Below are positions 1 to 5,154 of a stretch of DNA of 5,254 bases, piece after piece. Source of the DNA: Negativicutes bacterium UBA1444 (GTDB lineage Bacteria > Bacillota > Negativicutes > UBA1444); assembly GCA_002329525.1 (NCBI GenBank), contig DCTI01000063.1:2153-7406 (forward strand), in the 5' to 3' direction. The translations under genes and the position numbers were made by a program. The notes under the pieces are model-generated. The model made no database searches. It saw only the letters and a program-made list of their open reading frames with translations, and had not been told where the DNA came from. The first letter of the stretch is position 1, and each line of letters begins with the position of its first letter.

Positions 1-55
1 GCACCGCTTCTTCCATGAGGAAGGCGTCTGAATTCTTGGGCTGGTGTCTTGCGGC

Positions 56-69
56 TTACCATCTGGTAA
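56..69. promoter_or_regulatory. Perfect 6-bp inverted repeat upstream of the lemA promoter (possible operator)
   Basis: The arms TTACCA (56-61) and TGGTAA (64-69) are exact inverted complements separated by two bases. The site ends 12 bases upstream of the proposed -35 box at 82, which is a plausible place for an activator or repressor dimer. Nothing else identifies a regulator. A 6-bp palindrome can arise by chance, so the regulatory role is inference. Confidence 0.3.
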
Positions 70-81
70 ATAGAGCTGAAA

Positions 82-110
82 TTGGTTACAATAAAAGAGC
101 ATGATATACT
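82..110 (+). promoter_or_regulatory. Probable sigma-A promoter of the lemA-TPM-rubredoxin unit
   Basis: A -35-like TTGGTT (82-87) is followed by a 17-base spacer and TATACT (105-110), which matches five of six bases of the -10 consensus. A TG at 102-103, one base before the -10 hexamer, makes it an extended -10 promoter, which would compensate for the modest -35 box. Transcription would start near 117, giving a leader of about 70 bases before the lemA start codon. No other equally good promoter is visible before lemA. Confidence 0.65.
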
Positions 111-112
111 GT

Positions 113-159
113 CCGGTTTTCCTAATTTATCAACCATGGATGAACTCCGGAAAAACCGG
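113..159 (+). promoter_or_regulatory. Inverted repeat in the lemA leader
   Basis: The left arm CCGGTTTTCC (113-122) pairs with GGAAAAACCGG (149-159) if one A is bulged out. The intervening loop is 26 bases. The left arm lies at the expected transcription start of the promoter at 82-110, so it could be a 5'-end RNA hairpin or a protein-binding operator at the start site. No T-run follows the right arm, so it is not an intrinsic terminator. The lemA Shine-Dalgarno at 170-176 lies outside the stem. Confidence 0.4.
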
Positions 160-185
160 CAAACGAAGCAAGGGGGAAACAAAGA

Positions 186-749
186 ATGAGTAAATCAACC
201 ATTGTTTTAATTGCCATTGTGGCTGTCGTCGGCTTGTTTGGACTGACACTGATGTCGTCCTATAATGGATTGGTGGCGGAACAAGAACAGGTGAACGGGA
301 AATGGAGCCAGATTGACACCATGCTGCAGCGCCGGGCCGATTTGATTCCCAACCTGGTCAATACGGTCAAGGGTTTTGCCGCTCAGGAAAAAAGCGTGAT
401 CGACTCGGTGACCAATGCACGAGCCAAACTGGCCGGCGCCCAGGGGCCGGCGGCGCGCGGCGAGGCCAACGCCGAACTGAGCAGTGCGTTGTCCCGTCTG
501 TTGGTAGTAGTGGAGAACTATCCCCAGCTAAAATCTGATCGGACCTTTATCGGGCTGATGGATGAGTTGTCCGGGACGGAGAACCGAATTGCCGTGGCCC
601 GGCGGGATTACAACCAGGCTGTCCAGTCCTTCAACACCCGCGTGAAATCTTTCCCGACCAGCATTATCGCGGGCATGTTCGGCTTTGCCCAGAAAGAATA
701 TTTCCGGGCCGATGAAGGCGCCAAACAGGTTCCGGCGGTCAAATTCTGA
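186..749 (+). CDS. lemA: LemA family membrane protein
   Basis: This 187-residue protein matches the LemA family, whose usual length is about 185-200 residues, so it looks complete. It has an N-terminal membrane anchor at about residues 5-24, followed by the hallmark segment around residues 26-63: Tyr26-Asn27, Trp40, then Arg49-Arg50-Ala-Asp-Leu-Ile-Pro55-Asn56-Leu-Val and Thr60-Val-Lys-Gly63. The rest is a predicted helical region that ends with a conserved-looking FGFAQKEYF-type segment near the C-terminus. LemA proteins are membrane-anchored four-helix bundles with the helical domain outside the cytoplasmic membrane; their biochemical role is not settled. The ATG is preceded by AAGGGGG (170-176) at nine bases. 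The TPM-domain gene follows after 45 bases without a terminator, a common pairing, so the two are probably co-transcribed. Family assignment is firm; function is not. Confidence 0.95.
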   Translation: MSKSTIVLIAIVAVVGLFGLTLMSSYNGLVAEQEQVNGKWSQIDTMLQRRADLIPNLVNTVKGFAAQEKSVIDSVTNARAKLAGAQGPAARGEANAELSSALSRLLVVVENYPQLKSDRTFIGLMDELSGTENRIAVARRDYNQAVQSFNTRVKSFPTSIIAGMFGFAQKEYFRADEGAKQVPAVKF

Positions 750-777
750 TTTTGCAGTCCGTTACGGGCCAAATCGG

Positions 778-784
778 AAGGAGG
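778..784 (+). promoter_or_regulatory. Strong ribosome binding site fixing the TTG start of the TPM gene
   Basis: AAGGAGG is a near-perfect Shine-Dalgarno placed ten bases before the TTG at 795. It supports this rare start codon over any internal one. Confidence 0.8.
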
Positions 785-794
785 CTGAAGCAGC

Positions 795-1559
795 TTGTTT
801 AAACGCATAGCGGCGTGGCTTGCTATTGTCGGCTGCGTAATGCTTCTCGCCTGGCCGGTCTCAGCCGAACCCCGTATCCCGCCAGTGCCGACACGGGATA
901 TTTATGCCCAGGATTATGGCAAGGTACTGTCGAAAGAAACCATCAACAAGATCAATCGCCTGAGTACCGAGCTGCAATCCCGTACCAAGGCCCAGGTCGC
1001 GGTGGTGACGATCCCTTCCCTGGACGGGGAGGCGATCGAAGAATACAGTCTGGCCTTGTTTCGCAAATGGGGAATCGGGGATCGCCAGCTGAACAACGGC
1101 GTTTTGATTCTGTTCGCAGTCGCCGAGAAAAAGTCCCGGATCGAAGTAGGGTACGGGCTGGAAGGGGCACTGCCGGATGCCAAAACTGGCCGGATTCAGG
1201 ATGAATTTATGCGGCCGGCTATCGACGGGGGCGACTACAACGCCGCTCTTCTGAATGGATATATGGCCTTGCTGCAGGAAGTCGCCCAAGAGTACAAACT
1301 GCAGATTAAGGCCCCGCAAAGAACCGGTCCCAAAAAACGCAACACGGCAAGTGATCTCGATTCTCTGCCGGGCTGGGCGCAGATACTGATTGGCGTCGGA
1401 GTGGTCATCTTTCTGTTGTTTGACTGGTTTGTTCTGGGTGGTTTTTTCACCCGCTTGTTGTTTCTGTTTGCCGGTCGCGGTGGCCGAGGGGGCGGCGGTT
1501 CGGGCGGTTCCGGAGGATTTGGCGGCGGTTCGGGCGGTGGTGGCGGTTCCAGCCGCTGA
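795..1559 (+). CDS. TPM-domain (YgcG-type) membrane-anchored protein with glycine-rich tail
   Basis: This 254-residue protein has a signal peptide (residues 1-24, probable cleavage after Val-Ser-Ala24), then a TPM domain at about residues 36-160. The domain is recognisable from the DYGKVLS start, the AQVAVVTIPSLDG strand, the Leu-Asn-Asn-Gly-Val-Leu-Ile segment and the hallmark EVGYGLEGALPD. A linker follows, then a transmembrane stretch at about 195-225, and a Gly/Ser tail (about 227-254) ending in Ser-Ser-Arg. This layout is typical of the YgcG group encoded beside LemA. The domain is expected outside the cytoplasmic membrane. Some TPM proteins act in photosystem II repair in plants and phosphatase activity has been reported, but no role can be assigned here. 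The start is TTG, chosen because AAGGAGG (778-784) lies ten bases upstream, the signal peptide begins directly there and no ATG fits. It is probably co-transcribed with lemA. Confidence 0.92.
   Translation: MFKRIAAWLAIVGCVMLLAWPVSAEPRIPPVPTRDIYAQDYGKVLSKETINKINRLSTELQSRTKAQVAVVTIPSLDGEAIEEYSLALFRKWGIGDRQLNNGVLILFAVAEKKSRIEVGYGLEGALPDAKTGRIQDEFMRPAIDGGDYNAALLNGYMALLQEVAQEYKLQIKAPQRTGPKKRNTASDLDSLPGWAQILIGVGVVIFLLFDWFVLGGFFTRLLFLFAGRGGRGGGGSGGSGGFGGGSGGGGGSSR
1491..1538 (+). repeat. Pair of 18-bp direct repeats coding the Gly/Ser tail
   Basis: The sequence GGCGGCGGTTCGGGCGGT occurs exactly at 1491-1508 and again at 1521-1538, a period of 30 bases or ten codons. It encodes the Gly-Gly-Gly-Ser-Gly-Gly units of the TPM protein tail. 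Because the period is a multiple of three, recombination or slippage between copies would change tail length without breaking the frame. Confidence 0.8.
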
Positions 1560-1598
1560 AGACCTTTCCAGACTTAGAATCAGTTACAGTTTCCCCTA

Positions 1599-1613
1599 CC
1601 GGGATCATCCCGG
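1599..1613 (+). other. Short hairpin between the TPM gene and rubredoxin
   Basis: CCGGGA (1599-1604) and TCCCGG (1608-1613) are perfect inverted complements with a three-base loop. No T-run follows, so it is unlikely to terminate transcription. It may stabilise or mark a processing point in the 88-base gap before rubredoxin. The role is unproven. Confidence 0.3.
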
Positions 1614-1647
1614 GAAATAATAACTAGTAATGGAGGAATGAGTAAGA

Positions 1648-1806
1648 ATGCAAAAGTATGTCTGTTCAGTTTGCGGTTATGTGTATGATCCGGCCGAAGG
1701 AGATCCTGACCACGGGATTCAGCCCGGCACAGCCTGGGAAAATGTTCCGGAAGATTGGGTTTGCCCGATTTGTGGCGTGAACAAGGATCAATTCAACGCT
1801 GAATAA
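1648..1806 (+). CDS. Rubredoxin
   Basis: This is a complete 52-residue rubredoxin, the usual length for the small single-domain type. Four cysteines bind one iron atom: Cys6 and Cys9 in the CSVCG loop, and Cys39 and Cys42 in the CPICG loop. The aromatic core is intact at Tyr4, Tyr11, Tyr13, Trp37 and Phe49; position 30, often Phe, is Trp here. Asp-Pro-Ala-Glu-Gly-Asp-Pro and Pro-Glu-Asp-Trp-Val are typical family segments. It is a cytoplasmic one-electron carrier, in anaerobes often feeding oxygen- or peroxide-reducing enzymes such as rubrerythrin or flavodiiron proteins, none of which is in view. The ATG at 1648 is preceded by GGAGG (1632-1636) at eleven bases. It lies 88 bases after the TPM gene with no terminator or convincing promoter between, and a strong terminator follows, so it is probably the last gene of the lemA transcript. 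Confidence 0.97.
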   Translation: MQKYVCSVCGYVYDPAEGDPDHGIQPGTAWENVPEDWVCPICGVNKDQFNAE

Positions 1807-1833
1807 TTTGGCGGGACCTGATAAAAAGACACA

Positions 1834-1869
1834 GCAAGGGCCGGGGGCAGTTTCCCGGCCCTTGCTTTT
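1834..1869 (+). terminator. Intrinsic terminator after rubredoxin
   Basis: A perfect 12-bp stem, GCAAGGGCCGGG (1834-1845) with CCCGGCCCTTGC (1854-1865), encloses an eight-base loop and is followed by TTTT (1866-1869). It begins 28 bases after the rubredoxin stop and should end the lemA-TPM-rubredoxin transcript. The T-run is short, but the stem is very GC-rich and uninterrupted. Confidence 0.9.
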
Positions 1870-1899
1870 CTATGCGGCCGACCGCCGATTCCCCAGCCG

Positions 1900-1928
1900 T
1901 TGGTTGCAGGTCGGATCTGTGGTAAAAT
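1900..1928 (+). promoter_or_regulatory. Probable sigma-A promoter of the aminotransferase gene
   Basis: TTGGTT (1900-1905), a 17-base spacer and TAAAAT (1923-1928, five of six consensus bases) form the promoter. A TG at 1920-1921, one base before the -10 hexamer, gives an extended -10. The layout equals that of the lemA promoter at 82-110, including the same -35 hexamer and spacer length. It lies just after the rubredoxin terminator, so the aminotransferase gene is its own unit. Transcription would start near 1935, leaving a leader of about 38 bases. Confidence 0.6.
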
Positions 1929-1958
1929 TTGAGCACGGACATAATTTAATGGATAGGC

Positions 1959-1964
1959 AGGAGA
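1959..1964 (+). promoter_or_regulatory. Ribosome binding site deciding the aminotransferase start
   Basis: AGGAGA lies eight bases before the ATG at 1973. It favours that start over the in-frame ATG at 1949, which has no Shine-Dalgarno, and over any start upstream of the promoter. Confidence 0.7.
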
Positions 1965-1972
1965 GTTGCCAG

Positions 1973-3106
1973 ATGTCGAACAAAGAAGCACAACCCCGCC
2001 CGATTGTCACCACCATCAAGTCCTATGAGCCGGGGTGGGCGGACCGGACTCCGATGGAACTGTGCCAGTTGCTGAACCGCGACTCCATTTCCAAACTTTC
2101 GTTCAACGAAAGTCCCTACGGGCCATCGCCAAAGGCGGTTGCCGCCATGCAGGCAGCAGCCGGTGAAGTTCATCGATATCATGATATGGAAGCCAAGGGG
2201 TTGCGGCAAAAGATCGCCAGCCATCATGGCGTCGCCATGGACTGCGTCTATATCGGCAGCGGCGGCGACGAAACCATTTCTCTGCTGGTTAACGCCTATG
2301 TATCGCCAGGCGATGAGGTGGTGATTCCCTGGCCCACTTTCGGCCAGTATCTGAACGCCGCGACGATCATGGAAGGGGTCACCGTTAAGGTTCCGGTCCG
2401 ACAGGACGATTTGATGGCGGACCTCGACGGGATGCTGGCGGCAGTGACGCCACGCACCAAAATCATCTTCCTTTGCAATCCGAACAACCCAACCGGTGTG
2501 CCGGTGAACGGCCCGGATTTGCGGACCTTTTTAAAGGCGGTGCCGGCGAATATCCTGGTAGGACTGGACGAAGCGTATGCCGAGTTTGTGACTGATCCCG
2601 ACTTCGTGTCCGGCATCCAATGTCTGCCTGAGTTTTCGAATGTCGTTGTCATTCGGACGTTTTCCAAAATTTACGGTCTGGCCGGGATGCGGGTAGGCTA
2701 CGGAATTGCCCGTCCGGAAATCGTAAACGTGATCCAGCGGGTCCGTCCGCTGTTCAATGTGAACAATCTGGCCCAATTCGGCGCCATGGCGGCTTTGGAT
2801 GACTACGAACATCTGGATCGGGTAAAAACCGGCAACACGCGGGAAAGGCTTTGGCTGGGCGAGAAACTGGCGGCTTTGGGCTGGCGGGTGATTCCTTCCC
2901 AGACCAATTTTCTGTTTGTGGATACCAGACAGGATTCGCAGCCATTTGTCGATGCCGCCCGGAACGCGGGAATCATTATAAAGAGCGGCTGTGCTTGGGG
3001 TTTTCCGTCTTTCCTGCGGATTTCCCTGGGCACCCGTGAACAAAATGCGGCCTTGCTGGAAGTTTTGGGACACGAACAGCGTAATTCGGCGGATCAGCCA
3101 ACTTAA
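1973..3106 (+). CDS. Histidinol-phosphate aminotransferase family protein (PLP-dependent, fold type I)
   Basis: This 377-residue protein has the motifs of class I/II aminotransferases of the HisC family. In order these are: the substrate-side NESPYGPSPK segment near residues 45-54; the PLP-phosphate loop Gly-Ser-Gly-Gly-Asp-Glu-Thr; NPNNPTG at 169-175; Asp199-Glu-Ala-Tyr202, which holds the pyridine nitrogen; the Schiff-base lysine Lys232 in the Thr-Phe-Ser-Lys motif; and Arg349 in FLRISLG, which binds the substrate carboxylate. All key residues are present, so it should be an active cytoplasmic enzyme. HisC transfers an amino group between glutamate and imidazole-acetol phosphate in histidine synthesis; relatives act on aromatic amino acids, or on threonine phosphate as a decarboxylase. 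No other histidine gene is nearby, so the substrate is uncertain. The frame is open back to 1808, but that stretch contains a terminator and promoter; the ATG at 1973 has a good ribosome site. A transporter operon follows after 102 bases and is probably separate. Confidence 0.9.
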   Translation: MSNKEAQPRPIVTTIKSYEPGWADRTPMELCQLLNRDSISKLSFNESPYGPSPKAVAAMQAAAGEVHRYHDMEAKGLRQKIASHHGVAMDCVYIGSGGDETISLLVNAYVSPGDEVVIPWPTFGQYLNAATIMEGVTVKVPVRQDDLMADLDGMLAAVTPRTKIIFLCNPNNPTGVPVNGPDLRTFLKAVPANILVGLDEAYAEFVTDPDFVSGIQCLPEFSNVVVIRTFSKIYGLAGMRVGYGIARPEIVNVIQRVRPLFNVNNLAQFGAMAALDDYEHLDRVKTGNTRERLWLGEKLAALGWRVIPSQTNFLFVDTRQDSQPFVDAARNAGIIIKSGCAWGFPSFLRISLGTREQNAALLEVLGHEQRNSADQPT

Positions 3107-3116
3107 GCAAATTTTT

Positions 3117-3144
3117 TTGGCATTAATTTTTTTAGCAGGAGAAT
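3117..3144 (+). promoter_or_regulatory. Weak candidate promoter for the binding-protein gene
   Basis: TTGGCA (3117-3122) matches five of six -35 bases, and GAGAAT (3139-3144) matches four of six -10 bases at a 16-base spacing. The 102-base gap is AT-rich, with two runs of seven T (3112-3118 and 3127-3133), and other -10-like hexamers occur (TATATT 3163-3168, TACAAT 3182-3187) without a partner -35. A promoter somewhere here is likely because the upstream aminotransferase seems unrelated, but the exact site is unsure. Confidence 0.3.
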
Positions 3145-3208
3145 GCAGGATTGGGGCGAATATATATTTTCATCGCTTTAGTACAATAAAGAAAGAAAAG
3201 GTGAGAAC

Positions 3209-4225
3209 ATGAAAAAAACGATTGCCCTTCTCCTGATTTCATTGCTCGTGTTGTCCTTCGCCGCCGGCTGCGGCAAGAGCGAACCGGCCAAACCGGCGCA
3301 ACCGGCTCCGGCGGCCAAAGCGGAACCGATTATCATCGCCTATACCCCCTGGAATGGGTACGGGGCTCTGTTCGTTGCTGCCCAGAAAGGAATGTTCAAG
3401 GCCAAAGGCGTAGATGTCCAGATTCAGTCGATTGAAGACGTTGGCGCCCGCAAACAGTCCATCGTGGCGAAAAAAATCCAGGGTATGGCGGCCTCGGTTG
3501 ACGTTTCCGTGGCGGCCATCGGCCAAGGCGTGCCCATCAAATTTGTCTGGGCGTTTGATGCTTCCGCCGGTGCGGATGGTTTGCTGGTGACCAAGGCCAG
3601 CGGCATCAAAACCATCGCTGATCTTAAAGGCAAAGAAGTCGCCTACCACAAGGGGTCGGCCTCGCATCTTTACCTGAGCACCCTGCTGAAAAAGAACGGT
3701 ATGAAGGATGAAGATGTCAAAGCGGTCGAGATGAAGGCCAGTGAAGCCGCCAGTGCTCTGATGGCCGGCAAGGTTCCCGCGGCTGTGACTTGGGAACCTC
3801 ACATCACCAAGGCTGCTGCGGCCGGCAACATCGTCCTGTCGACAACCAAGGATACCCCGGCGCTGATCGCCGACGTTCTGGCGCTGCATGAAGACTTTGT
3901 GAAAGCCAATCCGGACGCCGTTCAGAAAATCGTAGCCGCTTTGTCCGAAGCCACCGACTTCATTCAGAAGAATCCGGACGAAGCCGCAAAAATCATGGCG
4001 ACGGAGTTGAAGGAAAAACCGGAAGAAACCCTGGCCGGTAATAAAACCATTCAGTTTTACAACCTGAAAGATAATCTGGCGCTGTTCGGCACCAAAGAAA
4101 AACCGGGTGCTTTGTTCGAAGTCGCCAAAATCGCCGGTGAGTTTTATGTCGGACAGAAAATCCTGACCAAGGTTCCGGATGTGACCAATGTGATTGACAG
4201 TACTTTCATCAACAAGTTAAAATAA
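3209..4225 (+). CDS. ABC transporter substrate-binding lipoprotein, NitT/TauT (SsuA/TauA/NMT1-like) family
   Basis: This 338-residue protein starts with a lipoprotein signal peptide: Lys2-Lys3, a hydrophobic core, and the lipobox Ala18-Ala19-Gly20-Cys21. Cys21 would be lipidated and anchor the protein outside the cytoplasmic membrane. A Lys/Pro/Ala linker (about 23-40) leads to a two-lobed periplasmic-binding fold. Family features are the opening IAYTPWNGYGALFVAAQKGMF, the Gly-Ala-Asp-Gly-Leu-Leu-Val strand, the IADLKGKEVAYHKGSASH segment and Trp195-Glu-Pro-His198, the WEP motif of SsuA/TauA-type proteins. Relatives bind sulfonates, taurine, nitrate, or pyrimidine and thiamine precursors; the ligand cannot be assigned here. 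AAGGTGA (3198-3204) lies four bases before the ATG. The matching permease and ATPase genes follow, with an intrinsic terminator in between, so the binding protein is probably made in excess. Confidence 0.93.
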   Translation: MKKTIALLLISLLVLSFAAGCGKSEPAKPAQPAPAAKAEPIIIAYTPWNGYGALFVAAQKGMFKAKGVDVQIQSIEDVGARKQSIVAKKIQGMAASVDVSVAAIGQGVPIKFVWAFDASAGADGLLVTKASGIKTIADLKGKEVAYHKGSASHLYLSTLLKKNGMKDEDVKAVEMKASEAASALMAGKVPAAVTWEPHITKAAAAGNIVLSTTKDTPALIADVLALHEDFVKANPDAVQKIVAALSEATDFIQKNPDEAAKIMATELKEKPEETLAGNKTIQFYNLKDNLALFGTKEKPGALFEVAKIAGEFYVGQKILTKVPDVTNVIDSTFINKLK

Positions 4226-4240
4226 TACGGTAGACAGCGG

Positions 4241-4292
4241 CGGGGCTGTGGAAAAGGCGTCTGATGCCGTTTTCCCGGCCCCGTTCTTTTTT
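4241..4292 (+). terminator. Intrinsic terminator between binding protein and permease genes
   Basis: The outer stem CGGGGC (4241-4246) pairs with GCCCCG (4278-4283). After a small internal loop, GGAAAA (4250-4255) pairs with TTTTCC (4270-4275), and GGC (4256-4258) pairs with GCC (4266-4268) past a bulge. TTCTTTTTT (4284-4292) follows directly. It begins 15 bases after the binding-protein stop. Because the permease and ATPase lie downstream with no convincing promoter, it is likely a partial terminator that lowers their expression relative to the binding protein. Confidence 0.8.
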
Positions 4293-4339
4293 GAGCGGGA
4301 ACCGGACGTTGACAGGCCGGTTGATTAGTCGGGATGGAT

Positions 4340-4344
4340 GGTGA
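4340..4344 (+). promoter_or_regulatory. Weak ribosome binding site deciding the permease start
   Basis: GGTGA is complementary to the extended 3' end of 16S rRNA and lies six bases before the TTG at 4351. It overlaps the in-frame stop TGA (4342-4344), which excludes any longer permease. The alternative TTG at 4345 would abut this site, so 4351 is preferred. Confidence 0.4.
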
Positions 4345-4350
4345 TTGCTT

Positions 4351-5154
4351 TTGGCCACAAACAAATGGGCCACCCCTAAAGCGGAGATTTCTCGGTCCTT
4401 CTATTGGACGCTGGCAGGACTGGCGTTCGTACTTCTTTTGGCGGTTTGGTCGCTGTTGACCTATGGCGGGTGGGTGCCGCCTCTCTTTTTGCCGGCGCCG
4501 GACGCGATTGTCAGCAGTGCGGTGTCATTATTCGTGGAGTTTGATTTGATGAAAGATATTTCCGCCAGCGTACTGCGGGTAACGGCGGGCTTTTTGCTGG
4601 CCGCGGCCATTGGCGTGCCGCTGGGCGTTCTGATGGGCAGCCTGAAAATTTTTGAAGCCTTTTTCGAACCGTTTTTGGGATTTATCCGTTATATGCCGGC
4701 TTCGGCCTTTATTCCGCTCTTCATTCTCTGGCTGGGCATCGGTGAGTCGGAGAAAGTGGCCGTCATTTTTTTCGGCACTTTTTTTCAAATGACCTTAATG
4801 GTGATGGATGTGACGAAAAACGTGTCGCAGGAATTGATCGACACGTCTTATACACTGGGCGTTTCCAAACGCAGCGTTTTCTGGCGCATCATCCTGCCGG
4901 CCAGCCTGCCGGGGATTATGGATACACTGCGCATCACGTTCGGCTGGGCCTGGACCTATCTGGTGGTGGCGGAGATTGTTGCGGCCAGTTCCGGTCTGGG
5001 CTACATGATCATGCAATCCCAACGTTTTCTCAAAACCGCCAACATCATCGTGGGAATCCTGGTGATCGGGGTCATCGGCATCATTATTGACCTGGCCTTC
5101 AAATGGCTTTATTATCGCCTGTTTCCCTGGATGGGCAAGGGAGGGGCGGCCTGA
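4351..5154 (+). CDS. ABC transporter permease, SsuC/TauC-like (BPD_transp_1)
   Basis: This inner-membrane subunit of the importer has 267 residues from the TTG at 4351, or 269 from the TTG at 4345; family members usually have about 250-280. An in-frame TGA at 4342-4344 and the absence of an early ATG leave only TTG starts. A first membrane helix at about residues 17-37 is followed by the conserved FLPAPDAI segment and a periplasmic-loop region. The transmembrane domain then spans about residues 72-260, with further hydrophobic helices. The EAA loop that docks on the ATPase is at about 163-187: Asp-Thr-Ser-Tyr-Thr-Leu-Gly170, then Ile-Ile-Leu-Pro183-Ala-Ser-Leu-Pro-Gly. GWAWTYLVVAEIVAASSGLGYMI is typical of the SsuC/TauC/NrtB group. 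It would form a homodimeric channel with the binding protein encoded upstream. Its stop overlaps the ATPase start by one base, indicating translational coupling. The transported compound is unknown. Confidence 0.92.
   Translation: MATNKWATPKAEISRSFYWTLAGLAFVLLLAVWSLLTYGGWVPPLFLPAPDAIVSSAVSLFVEFDLMKDISASVLRVTAGFLLAAAIGVPLGVLMGSLKIFEAFFEPFLGFIRYMPASAFIPLFILWLGIGESEKVAVIFFGTFFQMTLMVMDVTKNVSQELIDTSYTLGVSKRSVFWRIILPASLPGIMDTLRITFGWAWTYLVVAEIVAASSGLGYMIMQSQRFLKTANIIVGILVIGVIGIIIDLAFKWLYYRLFPWMGKGGAA

Noticed and set aside
2..31. Possible C-terminal tail of an upstream gene (reads HRFFHEEGV then stop)
   Set aside because: Nine codons are too few to identify a gene, and no supporting signal follows; another frame is open to 104 with equally little support.
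1575..1580. TAGAAT as a -10 box for a separate rubredoxin promoter
   Set aside because: No -35-like sequence lies at a suitable distance upstream, and there is no TG extension.
1638..1688. 16-codon frame from the ATG at 1638, overlapping the rubredoxin start out of frame
   Set aside because: The ATG is only one base after GGAGG, too close for initiation; the frame is short and the rubredoxin frame is unambiguous.
1808..1972. N-terminal extension of the aminotransferase by 55 codons
   Set aside because: The stretch contains the rubredoxin terminator and a good promoter, has no ribosome site at its beginning, and its translation does not resemble the family; the ATG at 1973 has a proper Shine-Dalgarno.
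2531..3073. Antisense open frame (180 codons) across the aminotransferase gene
   Set aside because: It is a shadow of the real gene, with no recognisable protein motifs.
3239..3889. Long antisense open frame (216 codons) across the binding-protein gene
   Set aside because: It mirrors a clearly coding gene; it has no family resemblance and arises from GC-biased codon use.
4309..4314. Exact TTGACA before the permease as a promoter -35
   Set aside because: No -10-like hexamer occurs at 15 to 19 bases downstream; the expected position is G-rich (GGATGG).
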